NCBI RefSeq assembly: GCF_950295315.1
Contig: NC_080185.1
Location: 46,543,237-46,607,236, forward strand
Reading direction: 5' to 3'
DNA from: Erinaceus europaeus
Taxonomy: Eukaryota > Chordata > Mammalia > Eulipotyphla > Erinaceidae
Length of the DNA stretch: 64,000 bases
Positions 47,744-58,128 of this stretch are shown here, piece by piece; positions within the stretch are counted from its first letter, which is position 1; every line of letters starts with the position of its first letter. The translations under genes were made by a program, and so were the position numbers. The notes below the pieces were generated by a model that was not told where the DNA came from, ran no database searches, and saw only the letters and a list, made by a program, of their open reading frames with translations.

Positions 47744-49571
47744 TCAACTTCTGTTGATGAGTGGGATCATCCCATACTCATCTTTATCTTTCTGACTTAG
47801 CTCACTTAACATAATTCTTTCTAGCTCCATCCAAGATGGGTCAGAGAAGGTGGGTTCATTATTCCTAATAGCTGCATAGTATTCCATTGTGTATATATAC
47901 CACAGCTTTCTCAGCCACTCATCTGTTGTTGGGCACCTGGGTTGCTTACAGATTTTAGCTATTATGAATTGTGCTGCTATGAACATAGATGTACACACAT
48001 CTTTTTGATTGGGCATTATGGAATCCTTGCGGTATATCCCCAGGAGAGGAATTACTGGGTCATATGGAAGGTCCATGTCTAGCTTTGTGAGAGTTCTCCA
48101 GACTGCTCTCCACAGAGGCTGGACCAATTTACATTCCCACCAGCAGTGCAGAAGGGTTCCTCTGTCCCCACAGCCTCGCCAGCATTTGTTGCTGCTGTCC
48201 TTTTTGATGTATGCCATTTTCACAAGAGTGAGGTGGTATCTCAGTGTTGTGTTTATTTGCATTTCTCTGACAATCAGCTACCTGGAGCAGTTTTTTATAT
48301 GTTTGTTAGCCTTTTGGATCTCCTCTGAAGTGAATGTTTTGTTCATATCCTCTGCCCATTTTTGGATGGGGTCATTTGCTTTTTTGGTGCTAAGTTTGCT
48401 GAGCTCTTTGTATATTTTAGTGATTAGTCTCTTGTCTGATGTATGACATGTGAAGATCTTCTCCCATTCTGTGAGTGGTCTCTTTGTTTGGGTGATAGTT
48501 TCTTTAGCTGTGCAGAAGCTTTTCAATTTGATGTAGTCCCATTGGTTTGTTTCTGCTTTAGTCTTTCTTGCAATTATGTTGTTTTCGACTTGTTATGTTG
48601 TTTTCACCAGGCTGGCTTCACAGGAGGGTAACAGATGACCAGGGACTCATGGTTGAGCTGTAGGCAGTATCTCTTTATTCATGCAGGACACAGCACAATC
48701 TAAGACGAGCTAAGCTAAACTCAAGGTACAGTACTCTAAAACTCACAATGCTGTCTTTATATATACTTCCCAAGTAGGGTGGAAACAGGATGTGACATAG
48801 AGAGGGTGGAGAGAAAAGTGACTGGTGAAAATCAGAGTGTGACAAAGAGGGGGCAGAGCAGGCGAGAATCCTATCACTGAACCACAAATGCCCTGGAGGG
48901 AGGGTGGAACTTGTTAACAGTGGTTATGTAAATAGAATGAAGTGGTTATGTAAATAGAATAGTGTTAAGCAGGGGGGACTTAAACCAAATGAAACAGAAG
49001 GGGTCTCATGCATACCAACACAATTAGGTTTTTTCCATCAAAGATGTCCTTGAGGTTTAGATGGGAAAGTGTTACACCAATGTTTTCCTCTAAGTATTTG
49101 ATAGTTTCTGCTCGAACATCCAGGTCCTTGAATCATTTGGAGTTGATTTTTGTTTCTGGTGAGATAAGGTGGTTCAATTTCATTCTTCTGCATGTTTCAA
49201 CCCAGTTTTCCCAGCATCATTTATTGAAGAGAGTCTCCTTCTTCCATTTAATACTTTGGGCTCCCTTATCAAAGATTAGATGTCCGTAGTTGTGGGGGTT
49301 TATTTCTGGGCTTTCAATTCTGTTCCACTGGTCTGTGTGCCAATTTTTGTTCCAGTACCATGCTGTTTTGATGATGATAGCTTTATAATATAGTTTGAGA
49401 TCTGGGAGTGTGATGCCTCCATTTCTGTTTCTTTTCCTCAAAATGGTTTTGGCAATTCTAGGCGTTTTCTGGTTCCAGATAAATGATTGTAGTTTTTGTT
49501 CTATTCTCTTAAAAATGCTTGGTGGAACTTTGATGGGTATCGCATTAACTTTGTATATGGTTCTGGGAAGA
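47744..49571 (-). pseudogene. L1 ORF2 C-terminal part, broken, split by an LTR
   Basis: 49217-49571 holds sequence after RT ([17 protein letters not shown]), 48278-48526 the following part and 47744-48262 the C-terminal end with the motif [18 protein letters not shown] and what seems to be the natural stop after PLINRS. A frameshift near 48270 separates the last two, and the LTR separates the first two. Confidence 0.9.
48577..49020 (-). mobile_element. Solo LTR, 444 bp, with 6-bp TSD
   Basis: The ends are TGTTG and CAACA, a perfect 5-bp inverted repeat. The duplication caatta lies at 48571-48576 and 49021-49026. On the minus strand, TATATAAAG (about 48760) and AATAAA (about 48673) are in LTR order, so it reads in reverse. 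A 22-bp direct repeat (gtggttatgtaaatagaat) lies in U3 at 48920-48962. Its R-U5 resembles the LTR at 62275. Confidence 0.9.
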
Positions 49572-50270
49572 ATGCTTTGTAGCTTTTTATCAAATTTCAA
49601 AGTAAAATGCTCTTTCAACTCTTGCTTATATCCTTGTAGAGTTCTCACAAGCTTTCTGTAGTCTGTCTCTGATGGACTCTCTGAATCTGGAATTTCTTGG
49701 ATTTCGTCTGATTTGCTTCTCTCTGTCATATTGTTTAAATTTCTACCTCTTTGCTTTCCATATATGGTGTTGGTAATTTTTGGCCAGCAGGTGGTGCTGT
49801 TGTGGTCTTTGCTTTCAATTTATTTGAATCTGTGGCTGTAGGTGTGGGGAGGGGAGTTTTGGGCTATCTTGTGGGCTGAGTTTTGTCTTTGTCTTAAACT
49901 CAGACTGGGAAAAAACAAAAGCTACCACGCACAAAAAAAAGAATAAATAGTAAAAAAAAACCCTGAGTCAAAGGTTGAGAGGTTTTAAGCTTCAATTTCT
50001 TTTCTTCTGGGAAGTATGATAACTGTATTACTGTCCTAGATGGTGCGGGTTGGTGCTGAGCGCTGTCCACCCAGAGCTCTTGTCTCCCAACCCACACCTG
50101 TTTCCCCAGCCATGCACGCTGGCACCCACCTGAGGCTGTGGATTTTTTTCCCCCGCTATAGATTATGTGTCCAATTCGATGCTTGTTGTGTACAACAGTT
50201 GTATCAGGGAAAGTGAAGGTCCGTTTGCCACTACTCCATAAACCACTCCTCCCAGAAGTCCTCACCTACT

Positions 50271-51735
50271 TCTTATTTCACTTCCCTCAATTACTCTAAA
50301 CCTAGCCTTGTCAGATAAATTAAGGACTACAAAAACTGGATAAGGGCAAGAGACCAGCAAACTTTAATTATAGCCTTTTGGTCGCTACCAGGACACACCA
50401 TCATATGGAGCTCTAGTCAAGGAATCCTGGGATTCTCATGCAGATATGATGGGCCTAGACCTCTAGCAGATCCCTCTCTCCACCATCACTGGTCATCTCT
50501 ATCAGGAACAACATCATAACCCCTTTTGAGGGCCTCTACAGGACCTTTCCCTCAGTGTAGAACAACAATGGTAAAAACTGCCTCACTCTCTGAAGAGAGG
50601 CTAGGTCAACATACTCTACCACTTGAGGAAAACTGACCCTGAAATGAATGTAGCCTAGAATGTTCCTAGCTATAACCATAGAATGCAAGTCTGACAGGGA
50701 TACAGAGGCTGTAGAGGCTCATGTACTAAGTATGAATAGACATGGATCCTAGGTCAGATCAATGGGGTTTATACTTAGCAATACGTATATATTTTTCCCA
50801 TACTTGGTAGCTACTCTCTGCCATGATACAGCTTTCTAGTCCTAGTCCCACTTCTGACACCATCTTCCTAGACAATACTTTCAGCCCACCTGCATGTTAG
50901 CTATCGGGCTCAGTTAAAAATCAGTGAAGTCATAGGCCCCTTGGAATATACCAAAAATAGACTTCCTAGCTTCTTCCAACATAAAGATCCCAAATTTCAT
51001 CTGCTATATTCTTACCTTTAGGTTCTGGTCACTAAACAATTTGTTCTGCTTTATATCTTAATGCTTTTCAGCCACCAATTTGTTTTTTTTTAATTTTTTT
51101 ATTTATAAAAAGGAAACATTGACAAAACCATAGGGTGGGATTCTGGGGAAGCAGAGCTCCAGGACACATTGGTGGGGTTGTCTGTCCAGGGAAGTCTGGT
51201 TGGCATCATGTTAGCATCTGGAACCTGGAGGTTGAAAAGAGAGTTAACATACAAAGCCAAACAAGTTGTTGACCAATCATGGACCTAAAGGCTGGAATAG
51301 TGCAGATGAAGAGTTGGAGGGTCTCCATTTTATAGATAGCTAGTAGGCGTATTTTAGTTATATTCCAAAGGGTCTGTCAGCCACCAATTTGTAGATACTA
51401 CCATGACACCATCCTGACTTCCCTAGACAGATGACCTCACCAATGTGTCCTGGAACCCTACTTCCTCAGAGTTGAACCCCACTAAGGAAAGATAGCAATA
51501 GGCTAGGAATATGAATTGACCTGCCCATGTCCAGTGGAGAAGCAATTCCAGAAGCCAGACCTCCCACCTTTGGCACCCCATAGAGATCTTTGGTCCATAC
51601 TCCTAGAGGGATAAAGAATAGGGAACCTTCCAGTGGAGGGGATGGTATGTGAAACTCTGGTGGTGGGAACTGTGTGGAATTGTACCCCTCTTATCCCACA
51701 ATTTTGTCGATCATTACTAAATCACTAATATAAAA
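50271..51735 (+). mobile_element. Family R, forward, 5'-truncated
   Basis: It runs from cttatttcacttccctcaatt, through the middle (catcactggtcatctctatcagg, cctagacaatactttcagccc), to the shared 3' end (ctggtggtgggaactgtgtggaattg) and an A-rich tail. A reverse family R piece is nested at 51084-51376. Confidence 0.85.
51084..51376 (-). mobile_element. Internally deleted family R, reverse, with TSD
   Basis: A T-rich tail is followed directly by gggattctggggaagcagagctcc, so tail-side sequence is missing. A perfect 16-bp duplication tcagccaccaatttgt lies at 51068-51083 and 51377-51392. Confidence 0.94.
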
Positions 51736-52708
51736 ATATACATGATGAACAAGTAGCATTTATCCCAGGGATGCAAGGCTAGGGCAATACAGGTAAATTA
51801 GTAAGTGTAATCCAAAAGGAAACAACAAGAAGAAATCCAAAAGCCAAATAATTATAGATTATAATATATAATATAGAGAGATACAAATAAATTCTAACAA
51901 GTTTCAACATCCTTTGCTAGTCAAAACATTTAAAAGAATGGGAATCAATGGAAAATTCCTCAAAATTGGTCAAGCCTATGAACAGCAAACCTACAGCCAA
52001 CATCATATTCAGTACCAAGATACTTAAAGATACTTTTGATCAGGCTCAAGACAGGGCTGTCTATTGTCACTATTACTATTCAACATGGTCTTGGAAATCT
52101 GAGCCATAGAAATTAGACAAAAGAAAGGAATTAAAGGAACACAAATTGAAAGAAAAGTTAAACTGTCACTATTTCAAGTGATATTATAGTAGTCATAGAA
52201 AATACAAAAAAAAATACAGTAGAAAAACTCCTGGAAATTATTAAGGAGTATAGTATGATGGCGAGTTACAAAACTAATAAGCAAAAATCAGTGACATTCC
52301 TCTATGCAAACAATAAGGTAGAAGAAGAAATATGGAAATCAATCCTAAAACTATGGCAGCAAAAACAAGTATCTAGGAATAAACATAATAAAGAAGATAA
52401 AATATTTGTAAATGGAAAATTGTAAGTCACTATTCAAAGAACTAGAAAGAGATACAAAAGAAATGGAAGGCTATCCCATGATCATGAATTGGAAGAATTA
52501 ACATCATCAAAAATGACCATCATACCCAGAGGCATATCTATATTTAATGCTATCCCTATCAAGGTACCACCAAATAAAGCTACAAGTTTACCTTGAACCA
52601 CAAAATACTAAGCACTACCAAAGCAATCTTGAGAAAGAAAAAAAAGAACAAGCTTAGAGGCATCACACTTTGTGACATCAAATTACACTACAAAGCTACT
52701 ATAATCAG
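51736..52708 (+). mobile_element. L1 ORF2 fragment (RT region), forward, decayed
   Basis: It has gcatttatcccagggatgcaaggct, the RT context caggctcaagacagggctgtc and later aaagcaatcttgagaaagaaaaa. It contains many stops. Confidence 0.82.
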
Positions 52709-54595
52709 AACTTCCGGGAGGTGTGGTTTATGGAGTAGCTGCAATCAGACCTTCACTCTCCCCGTTACAACTATTGTACACAACCAGAGATTGAATTGGA
52801 CGCATAATCTACAGCTGGAAAAAAAAATCCGCAGCCTCAGTCCTTGTACCTTTAAGATATGCCCATACTTCTTGGAATTCCTTCTCTATGATTCCTTACC
52901 ACCATACCAACTTTGTCGACTTCAACCAAATACCTACTGGTGCTGCCAACCCACATTATGCTGCTATTGAAATCCTACTGTGGACTGCAACCAGAGATAC
53001 CAACCTGAGAAGTCAACCTCACAACTTTTCAAATATGGAAAGACCTTTCCTAACACATGGGACTACCTGCATCCAAGTTAGATGGCACGTCATTTAAGTA
53101 AGTTACAGATACCAGATTAGGCTAGGGTTTAGGGTACTTGATACAGGTGTATGCGTATCCATAAACAAGGAGCAACCATATAACTCAAAGTCAGTGTGCT
53201 CAATAATGGTTGAAGTGCCTAAAGAAGGAATCATAAATTCTGTAGTTGATTGGATTTAGACCAAATTAGCAGGACAACCTAGCAGAAAGGCCCAAAGAAG
53301 ACAGATCCCCAAAACTTGACTCTGATTGGGGTCAATAAATGATACTCAATGCCTAAACAACTGAGAGAATATCTAAGATAATCAGATAAAGAAAAGACTA
53401 CAAAAGTTGGATGAGAGCAAGAGTCTGGCCCAGTTAATAATGGCCTGTTTGACCAATATCATACAACCTGATCATCTGGGGCACTAGTTAGGGAATCCTT
53501 GGATTCTCAAAAACATATGATGGGCCTTGACCTCTAAAGGTTCCCTCTCTCCACCACCACTGGTTGCTTGCATAAGGAACAGTGTCTTGTGGGCCTTCCC
53601 TGGACCTCAGCTCTACCATAAAATAATGACAGTAGGGATAGCCCCAGTCTCTGAAGGGAGGCTGGAGGTATCCTTCCCTGCCACTAGAAAAAGACTGGTC
53701 CTGAAATGAGTGCAGCCTGCAATATTCCTCAGATGTGACCATGAGCTAGCTATAAGCTCAAACCAATAGGGACTTAGAGGTTACACAGGCTCTGGCACTA
53801 AATATAAATGTGTATTTACATATGGGCCCTAGGAGCAGGTGGATGGAGGTAAATAGTTAATTTTAGCCACAGACTTTTTTTGTATAAGAAAGGGATTACT
53901 TTTTATAAATAAAATTTTTTTAAAAGAATGGGAGCTACTCCCTGCCCTAATCCAGCTTTCTAGCCCTTTTCTCTACTCTGACACCATTCTCTCAGACAAT
54001 ATCCTCATCCAACTTCAGGCTAGCTACCAAACTCAAGCAAAACTACTATAGTTGTATGCCCCCAGGAACATGCCTAAAATGGTTCTCCTAGCTTTCTTCT
54101 ACCCTAAAATCCCAATCTCATCTGCTCAAATCCTACTCTTTGGTTCCTGTTCATTAACCATTTTGTCTCAACTTAGGTCATGCCATCTTCCAGACACCAA
54201 GTTACAGATGCTACCATGACTCCACCATGACTTCTCTGGGCAGACAACCTCACCAATGTGTCCTGGACCCTCACATCTCCAGAGCTCTGGTCCACTAGGG
54301 AAAGATAGAACTAGGCTGGGGGGTATGGATCAAACTGTCAAAGCTCAATGCTCAGCGGAGAAGCAGCTACAGAAGCCAGAACTCCTACCTTCCGTTCTCC
54401 ATAAACAACCTTGATCCATACTCCCAGATGGAGAGAAGTGAAAGGATGAAGATAAGAGGACTCTGCACTCCAGCTCCATCAACACCCAGAGAGAGAAAGA
54501 AGAAAAAGGAGAGGGTCATATGGAGGTAGCTATGATGTTATAAGTGGCTTGGAGGGGAAGAGAGGATTAAATCAGAAAAAGAAGGGGCAACTATG

Positions 54596-54601
54596 TATAA
54601 A
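54596..54601. repeat. Provirus target-site duplication, left copy
   Basis: The six bases tataaa are identical to 61206-61211. Confidence 0.93.
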
Positions 54602-54874
54602 TGTCGCGTCCACCCTTGCCTGCAAGGATCACGCAACGCCGAGTTCTTCTTCAAGCAGTTTATTTGGGAACCTTGAACAGCAAAAAGCCCCGCTATAACC
54701 TAACCTCCAACTTATATACTCATGGGTCAGCCAATCCCAAGGGCACACGTGGCAGCTGCGGGAACAAGCGCGCTGTCAGTCTCACACCATTTATGGAGTT
54801 GTTTACTTCTCCCTGTGGTCTGGAGGGTAGAGGAGGCTGGCGCCATCTTGGGGCACGGCACATGGCTCTCCACA
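54602..54874 (-). repeat. 3' LTR of the provirus
   Basis: 273 bp with TG and CA ends. On the minus strand, the TATA box TATATAAG is at 54711-54718 and the poly(A) signal AATAAA at 54659-54664. It lacks 18 bp that the 5' LTR has near 61070-61090. Confidence 0.95.
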
Positions 54875-54875
54875 G

Positions 54876-54896
54876 TTCCCCCTTTTTGTTTTAACA
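54876..54896 (-). promoter_or_regulatory. 3' polypurine tract
   Basis: A purine-rich run (AAAAAGGGGGAA, preceded by TTAAAAC) lies one base upstream of the 3' LTR on the minus strand. It would prime plus-strand DNA synthesis. The same 21 nt recur at 55863-55883. Confidence 0.88.
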
Positions 54897-55254
54897 ACGC
54901 AGCAGGTGAGTGTAGAGGTCCAATCCCAGAAAGTAGGGGATATTGTCATAGTCCTCGCCTAAGCAATCAAGCTTCGCCAGTGTTAGACCCATCCCGTGCC
55001 GTTTTGTTCTGGGGCAGGAGATAAGGAAATTATGGGGTTAGGGAGCGGCACAACCTGCATGCATTGGACGTGCACTCCTTGAGACGGCATTACGCCCTCA
55101 AGTGCAGTGCTTTGCCTCGCACCCTGAGCGTTTCATATCAGGCTTTTAAGGCCGCCAGCCAAGCCTGGGGGGAGTGGCCATCCTCGATTGCTGTGAAGGC
55201 CTGTGCAATCAGCGCGACTTCACGCCTCTGTGTGATCCTAATTTTGCAAATACA
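54897..55254 (-). other. Provirus 3' region, no intact frame
   Basis: It lies between the env stub and the PPT. A short minus-strand frame just after the env stub stop is rich in charged residues and may be a readthrough env tail. Otherwise I see nothing. Confidence 0.5.
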
Positions 55255-55425
55255 TCACAGGCCCATCAGGGAGGCGAGAACCAAGAGCACAGTTAAGCAT
55301 CCCAAGCCCGCCCACTCTTTCAAACTGTCCATTGCTTGATTGATCAAGGAGGTCAACCCCGCTGCCATGGAAGCATCCACCCGTGTTGAGTTGACTGCCA
55401 CGATGGTGCTTCACAGTTGTCGCAT
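55255..55425 (-). pseudogene. env remnant: membrane-spanning C-terminal stub
   Basis: About 56 codons on the minus strand follow a TGA. The last 20 or so form a hydrophobic span (CLTVLLVLASLMGL) that ends in TGA at 55255-55257. The position between pol and the PPT and the hydrophobic span suggest the end of the transmembrane subunit. All of the surface subunit and the fusion peptide region are missing. The call rests on position and hydrophobicity, not on a family match. Confidence 0.45.
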
Positions 55426-55468
55426 CAGGGTATCGAAACTCCCAGACCAGTTTCCTAAGAGCCCGGCA

Positions 55469-55888
55469 TCATGCCGTATTGGCATTGGCCTTGGAAACAC
55501 GGACAGGATTCCCCAGCGAGGCTCCGTCAACACCGGCATCACCACCGCAGTCATCAGGAGCATCTGGTGTATTCTTTGGTGGTGGGGCATCTTGGACCTT
55601 TCTCACCAGTCGTTCGGGTACCCACACCGGATCTGGTTTGTCCTGTGGAAAAACACAAACAGAGCCTCGTGCCCATGTTAGCACGGGATCAGGCCCATGC
55701 CATGTGCCTGTTAATATGTCCTTCCATTTTACCATGCCTCTCTGTGGGCCATGGGGCATATGATGTCTTTCCGCCGCAGAGTGGCCATTAATATCCAAAT
55801 TTAAAAAATTAAGTGTAAATAAGGCTAGGGATAGTCTTTCCTTAGGGGTGCGCCGTGGCCTATTCCCCCTTTTTGTTTTAACAGACAT
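55469..55888 (-). pseudogene. Integrase C-terminal part, shifted frame
   Basis: This frame is one base out of step with the main pol frame. It carries the end of the catalytic core (LALFTLNFLNLD) and the C-terminal DNA-binding part with GPDPVLTWARGSVCVFPQD and VWVPERLVRKV, which are typical of betaretroviral integrase. The end of the gene, at 55469, is present. The first few codons around the shift are not meaningful. The shift sits in or next to the copied polypurine tract. Confidence 0.88.
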
Positions 55889-58128
55889 TCCTTGAGGGTG
55901 CGATGAGCACGTTCCACAATGCCTTGACCCTGAGGATTATAGGGCAGGTCATGGGTTAAGCGGACTCCCATTTGCTGGCAGAAGGAGACAAAAGACCGAG
56001 CAGTGTAGGCAGGGCCATTGTCTGTTTTCAAAATTTGATGCATACCCCATGCAGCCCATGCCTCTAGGCAATGGGTGATCACATTGCGAGCCTTTTCGCC
56101 ACTCAATGGGGTGGCCATGATAACACCAGAGCAGGTGTCTACAGAGACATGTAGATACTTCAGCGTGCCAAATTCAGGAAAGTGCGTGACATCCATTTGC
56201 CATAGGACGCCAGGGCGTAAGCCCCAAGGGTTAATTCCAACGCTTGGTGGATGCTGGAAAGTCACACACTGAGGGCAACCCAGAACCACCTGACGAGCGT
56301 CCGCACGGGGCAAATTAAATTTTTTCTGTAGGGTTTTAGCATTTACATGAAAAAGTTCATGAAAACGTCTGGCCCGTTCCATTGCTGGAGCCATCAAGAG
56401 GACATCCTGTCTTGCCAATTTATCTACAATGTTATTACCCTCGCTCAGGGGGCCAGGCAATCCAGAGTGTGCTCGAATGTGTTGAATATAAAAGCGCTGT
56501 GTGCGGTGCCAAATCAGATCTTGTAGTTCTTTTAACAGCGCACACACCGTGCTGGATCTTTTTATAGGTCCAGCGGCCTCTAGAACCTTGACTGCATTAA
56601 CCACATAAGCAGAGTCAGATATCAAATTAAAGGGAAAATGGCATCTCTTAAAGACTTCAATCACAATTTGCAACTCCACTATTTGAGGAGAGCCTGGTTG
56701 AAAATGACACCTAACTGGTTCTTGGTGTTCTATTACGTAAGCTCCACATCCTGTCTTAGAGCCATCTGTGAAAATGTTAGGCACTGAAGACAGAGGCCTC
56801 ACTGCAGTAATCTTAGGGAAAATCACGGGGTGCTCCTTAAAGAAGCTCACGAGAGGATGTTTGGGATAGTGATTATCAATTTCTCCGGGAAAGCCGCATC
56901 TCAAGACGGCCCACTCATCCAAAGCTCCACACAGGGTCTGTACCTGGTAGCTAGAATAAGGAACCACTAATGTGGTTTGTAAGATGCCAAAAAAATGTAT
57001 ACATTGCTGAATCCCGGTCAGGGCCAGATCTGCCACTGCTGAAGGATAATACTGTATGGATTTAGCAGGAGAAATTCTTGAATGAATCCAAAGCAATGGA
57101 CCCTCTTGCCACAGCAGCCCCATGGGCTGTGACAAGGTAGCTAAAATGCATAAAGTCAGGGGCTTGTTGGCATCCCAACGTTTCAAGAAGGCTCCCTGAA
57201 GGGATCTTTCTACGTTCTCTAGGACCAGCCTAGCCTCTGGCGTCAATACTCTTGTGGAGTTCAGGGCGGAATCCCCTATCAAGACATCATACAGGGGTTT
57301 CAGCTCATGATTTGGAAGCTTTAAGTAACTCCTCACCCAATTAATATTCCCTAACACTTTTTGAAAGTCATTCAGAGTACGTAAGCCATCCTTCCTCAAT
57401 TCCAGCTTCTGGGGCACTACCTCCATAGGTTTAATGCATGCTCCTAAGTAGTTTACCACCTCACCTCTCTGCACCTTTTCAGGGGCAATATACAGCCCTT
57501 TTCCTCTTAAAATCTGAACTAATTCCTCATACGCTTGATCAAGTAAGGTTTCAATTTTTTCAGCAAGTAGAATATCATCCATATAATGAATACATTTTAA
57601 GGTAGGATATTTCTTCCTGAGGGGAGCAATCGTCTCACTAACAAACAGCTGGCACATGGTTGGACTATTCGCCATACCCTGGGGCAGCACAACCCATTCG
57701 AATCTCTGGTCGGGTTCTTCATGATTGCAGGATGGTACGGTAAAGGCGAATCTTTCCATGTCCCTCTCACTTAATGGGATAGAGAAAAAACAATCCTTGA
57801 TATCTATGACTATTATGGGCCATCTCTCAGGCAGGGCCGTTAGCAATGGAAGCCCCTGCTGTACTGGCCCCATGATCTGCATTTGGCGGTTGATTGCCCG
57901 CAGATCATGTAACAGTCTCCATTTTCCTGACTTTTTCTTAATCACAAATATAGGAGTATTCCAGGGGGACACAGAAGGTTTGATATGTTTCAAGGCAAGT
58001 TGCCCCGCAACCAGCTCTCTGGTCGCGGCTAATTTTTCAGAGGAAAGAGGCCACTGAGGAACCCACACTGGATCCTCTGTTTTCCAAGAGATGGGAATAC
58101 CTGTGTCCGCAGTGGCCCCTAGGAAAAA
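55825..58128 (-). CDS. pol: pol: reverse transcriptase, RNase H and integrase (integrase cut short)
   Basis: The frame is open from the -1 shift site down to 55825. Numbering codons from 58218, RT has the first Asp in VIDIKD (about 138-140) and the YMDD motif at 212-215. RNase H has TDGS at about 484, a Glu at about 515 and SDSAYV at about 534. Integrase has the HHCC zinc site (about 618-654), the first core Asp in QMDVTHF, the second in TDNGPAY and the Glu in GIVERAH, so the DDE triad is present. The frame then shifts, and its last residues before the stop are out of frame. Pol copies viral RNA into DNA and inserts it. The RT and RNase H catalytic residues look intact. Confidence 0.95.
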   Translation of the reverse strand, partial: FFLGATADTGIPISWKTEDPVWVPQWPLSSEKLAATRELVAGQLALKHIKPSVSPWNTPIFVIKKKSGKWRLLHDLRAINRQMQIMGPVQQGLPLLTALPERWPIIVIDIKDCFFSIPLSERDMERFAFTVPSCNHEEPDQRFEWVVLPQGMANSPTMCQLFVSETIAPLRKKYPTLKCIHYMDDILLAEKIETLLDQAYEELVQILRGKGLYIAPEKVQRGEVVNYLGACIKPMEVVPQKLELRKDGLRTLNDFQKVLGNINWVRSYLKLPNHELKPLYDVLIGDSALNSTRVLTPEARLVLENVERSLQGAFLKRWDANKPLTLCILATLSQPMGLLWQEGPLLWIHSRISPAKSIQYYPSAVADLALTGIQQCIHFFGILQTTLVVPYSSYQVQTLCGALDEWAVLRCGFPGEIDNHYPKHPLVSFFKEHPVIFPKITAVRPLSSVPNIFTDGSKTGCGAYVIEHQEPVRCHFQPGSPQIVELQIVIEVFKRCHFPFNLISDSAYVVNAVKVLEAAGPIKRSSTVCALLKELQDLIWHRTQRFYIQHIRAHSGLPGPLSEGNNIVDKLARQDVLLMAPAMERARRFHELFHVNAKTLQKKFNLPRADARQVVLGCPQCVTFQHPPSVGINPWGLRPGVLWQMDVTHFPEFGTLKYLHVSVDTCSGVIMATPLSGEKARNVITHCLEAWAAWGMHQILKTDNGPAYTARSFVSFCQQMGVRLTHDLPYNPQGQGIVERAHRTLKECLLKQKGGIGHGAPLRKDYP
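55863..55883 (-). promoter_or_regulatory. Copy of the polypurine tract inside integrase (central PPT candidate)
   Basis: These 21 nt are identical to 54876-54896, just upstream of the 3' LTR. In lentiviruses a central copy of the PPT in the integrase region primes a second plus strand. The position here is comparable. Function is inferred only. Confidence 0.65.

Larger units (their letters stand above)
46406..49571 (-). mobile_element. Chimeric L1 plus family R unit, reverse, with TSD
   Basis: 46406-47530 is family R (tail at left), 47530-47745 the L1 3' UTR and 47745-49571 ORF2. A perfect 17-bp duplication atgctttgtagcttttt lies at 46389-46405 and 49572-49588. A solo LTR (48577-49020) was later inserted in ORF2. 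It has the same architecture as 42843-46073, in the opposite orientation. Confidence 0.94.
41446..50268 (-). mobile_element. ORF1-bearing L1-like (HAL1-like?) element, reverse, split three ways
   Basis: The pieces are 41446-42285 (C-terminal part of ORF1), 46294-46405 (middle) and 49572-50268 (ORF1 start and 5' UTR). The three pieces fit together in order on the minus strand. I see no ORF2 between them, so an ORF1-only element is possible. The 5' end (cttctgggaggagtggtt read on the minus strand) is also the head of the family R copy at 52709. Confidence 0.65.

Noticed and set aside
49900..50265. 121-codon minus frame as a gene
   Set aside because: It lies in the L1-like 5' UTR, and its start also occurs in the family R head at 52700.
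54601..54894. 97-codon plus-strand frame as a gene
   Set aside because: It lies in the LTR and is read against the direction of the provirus.
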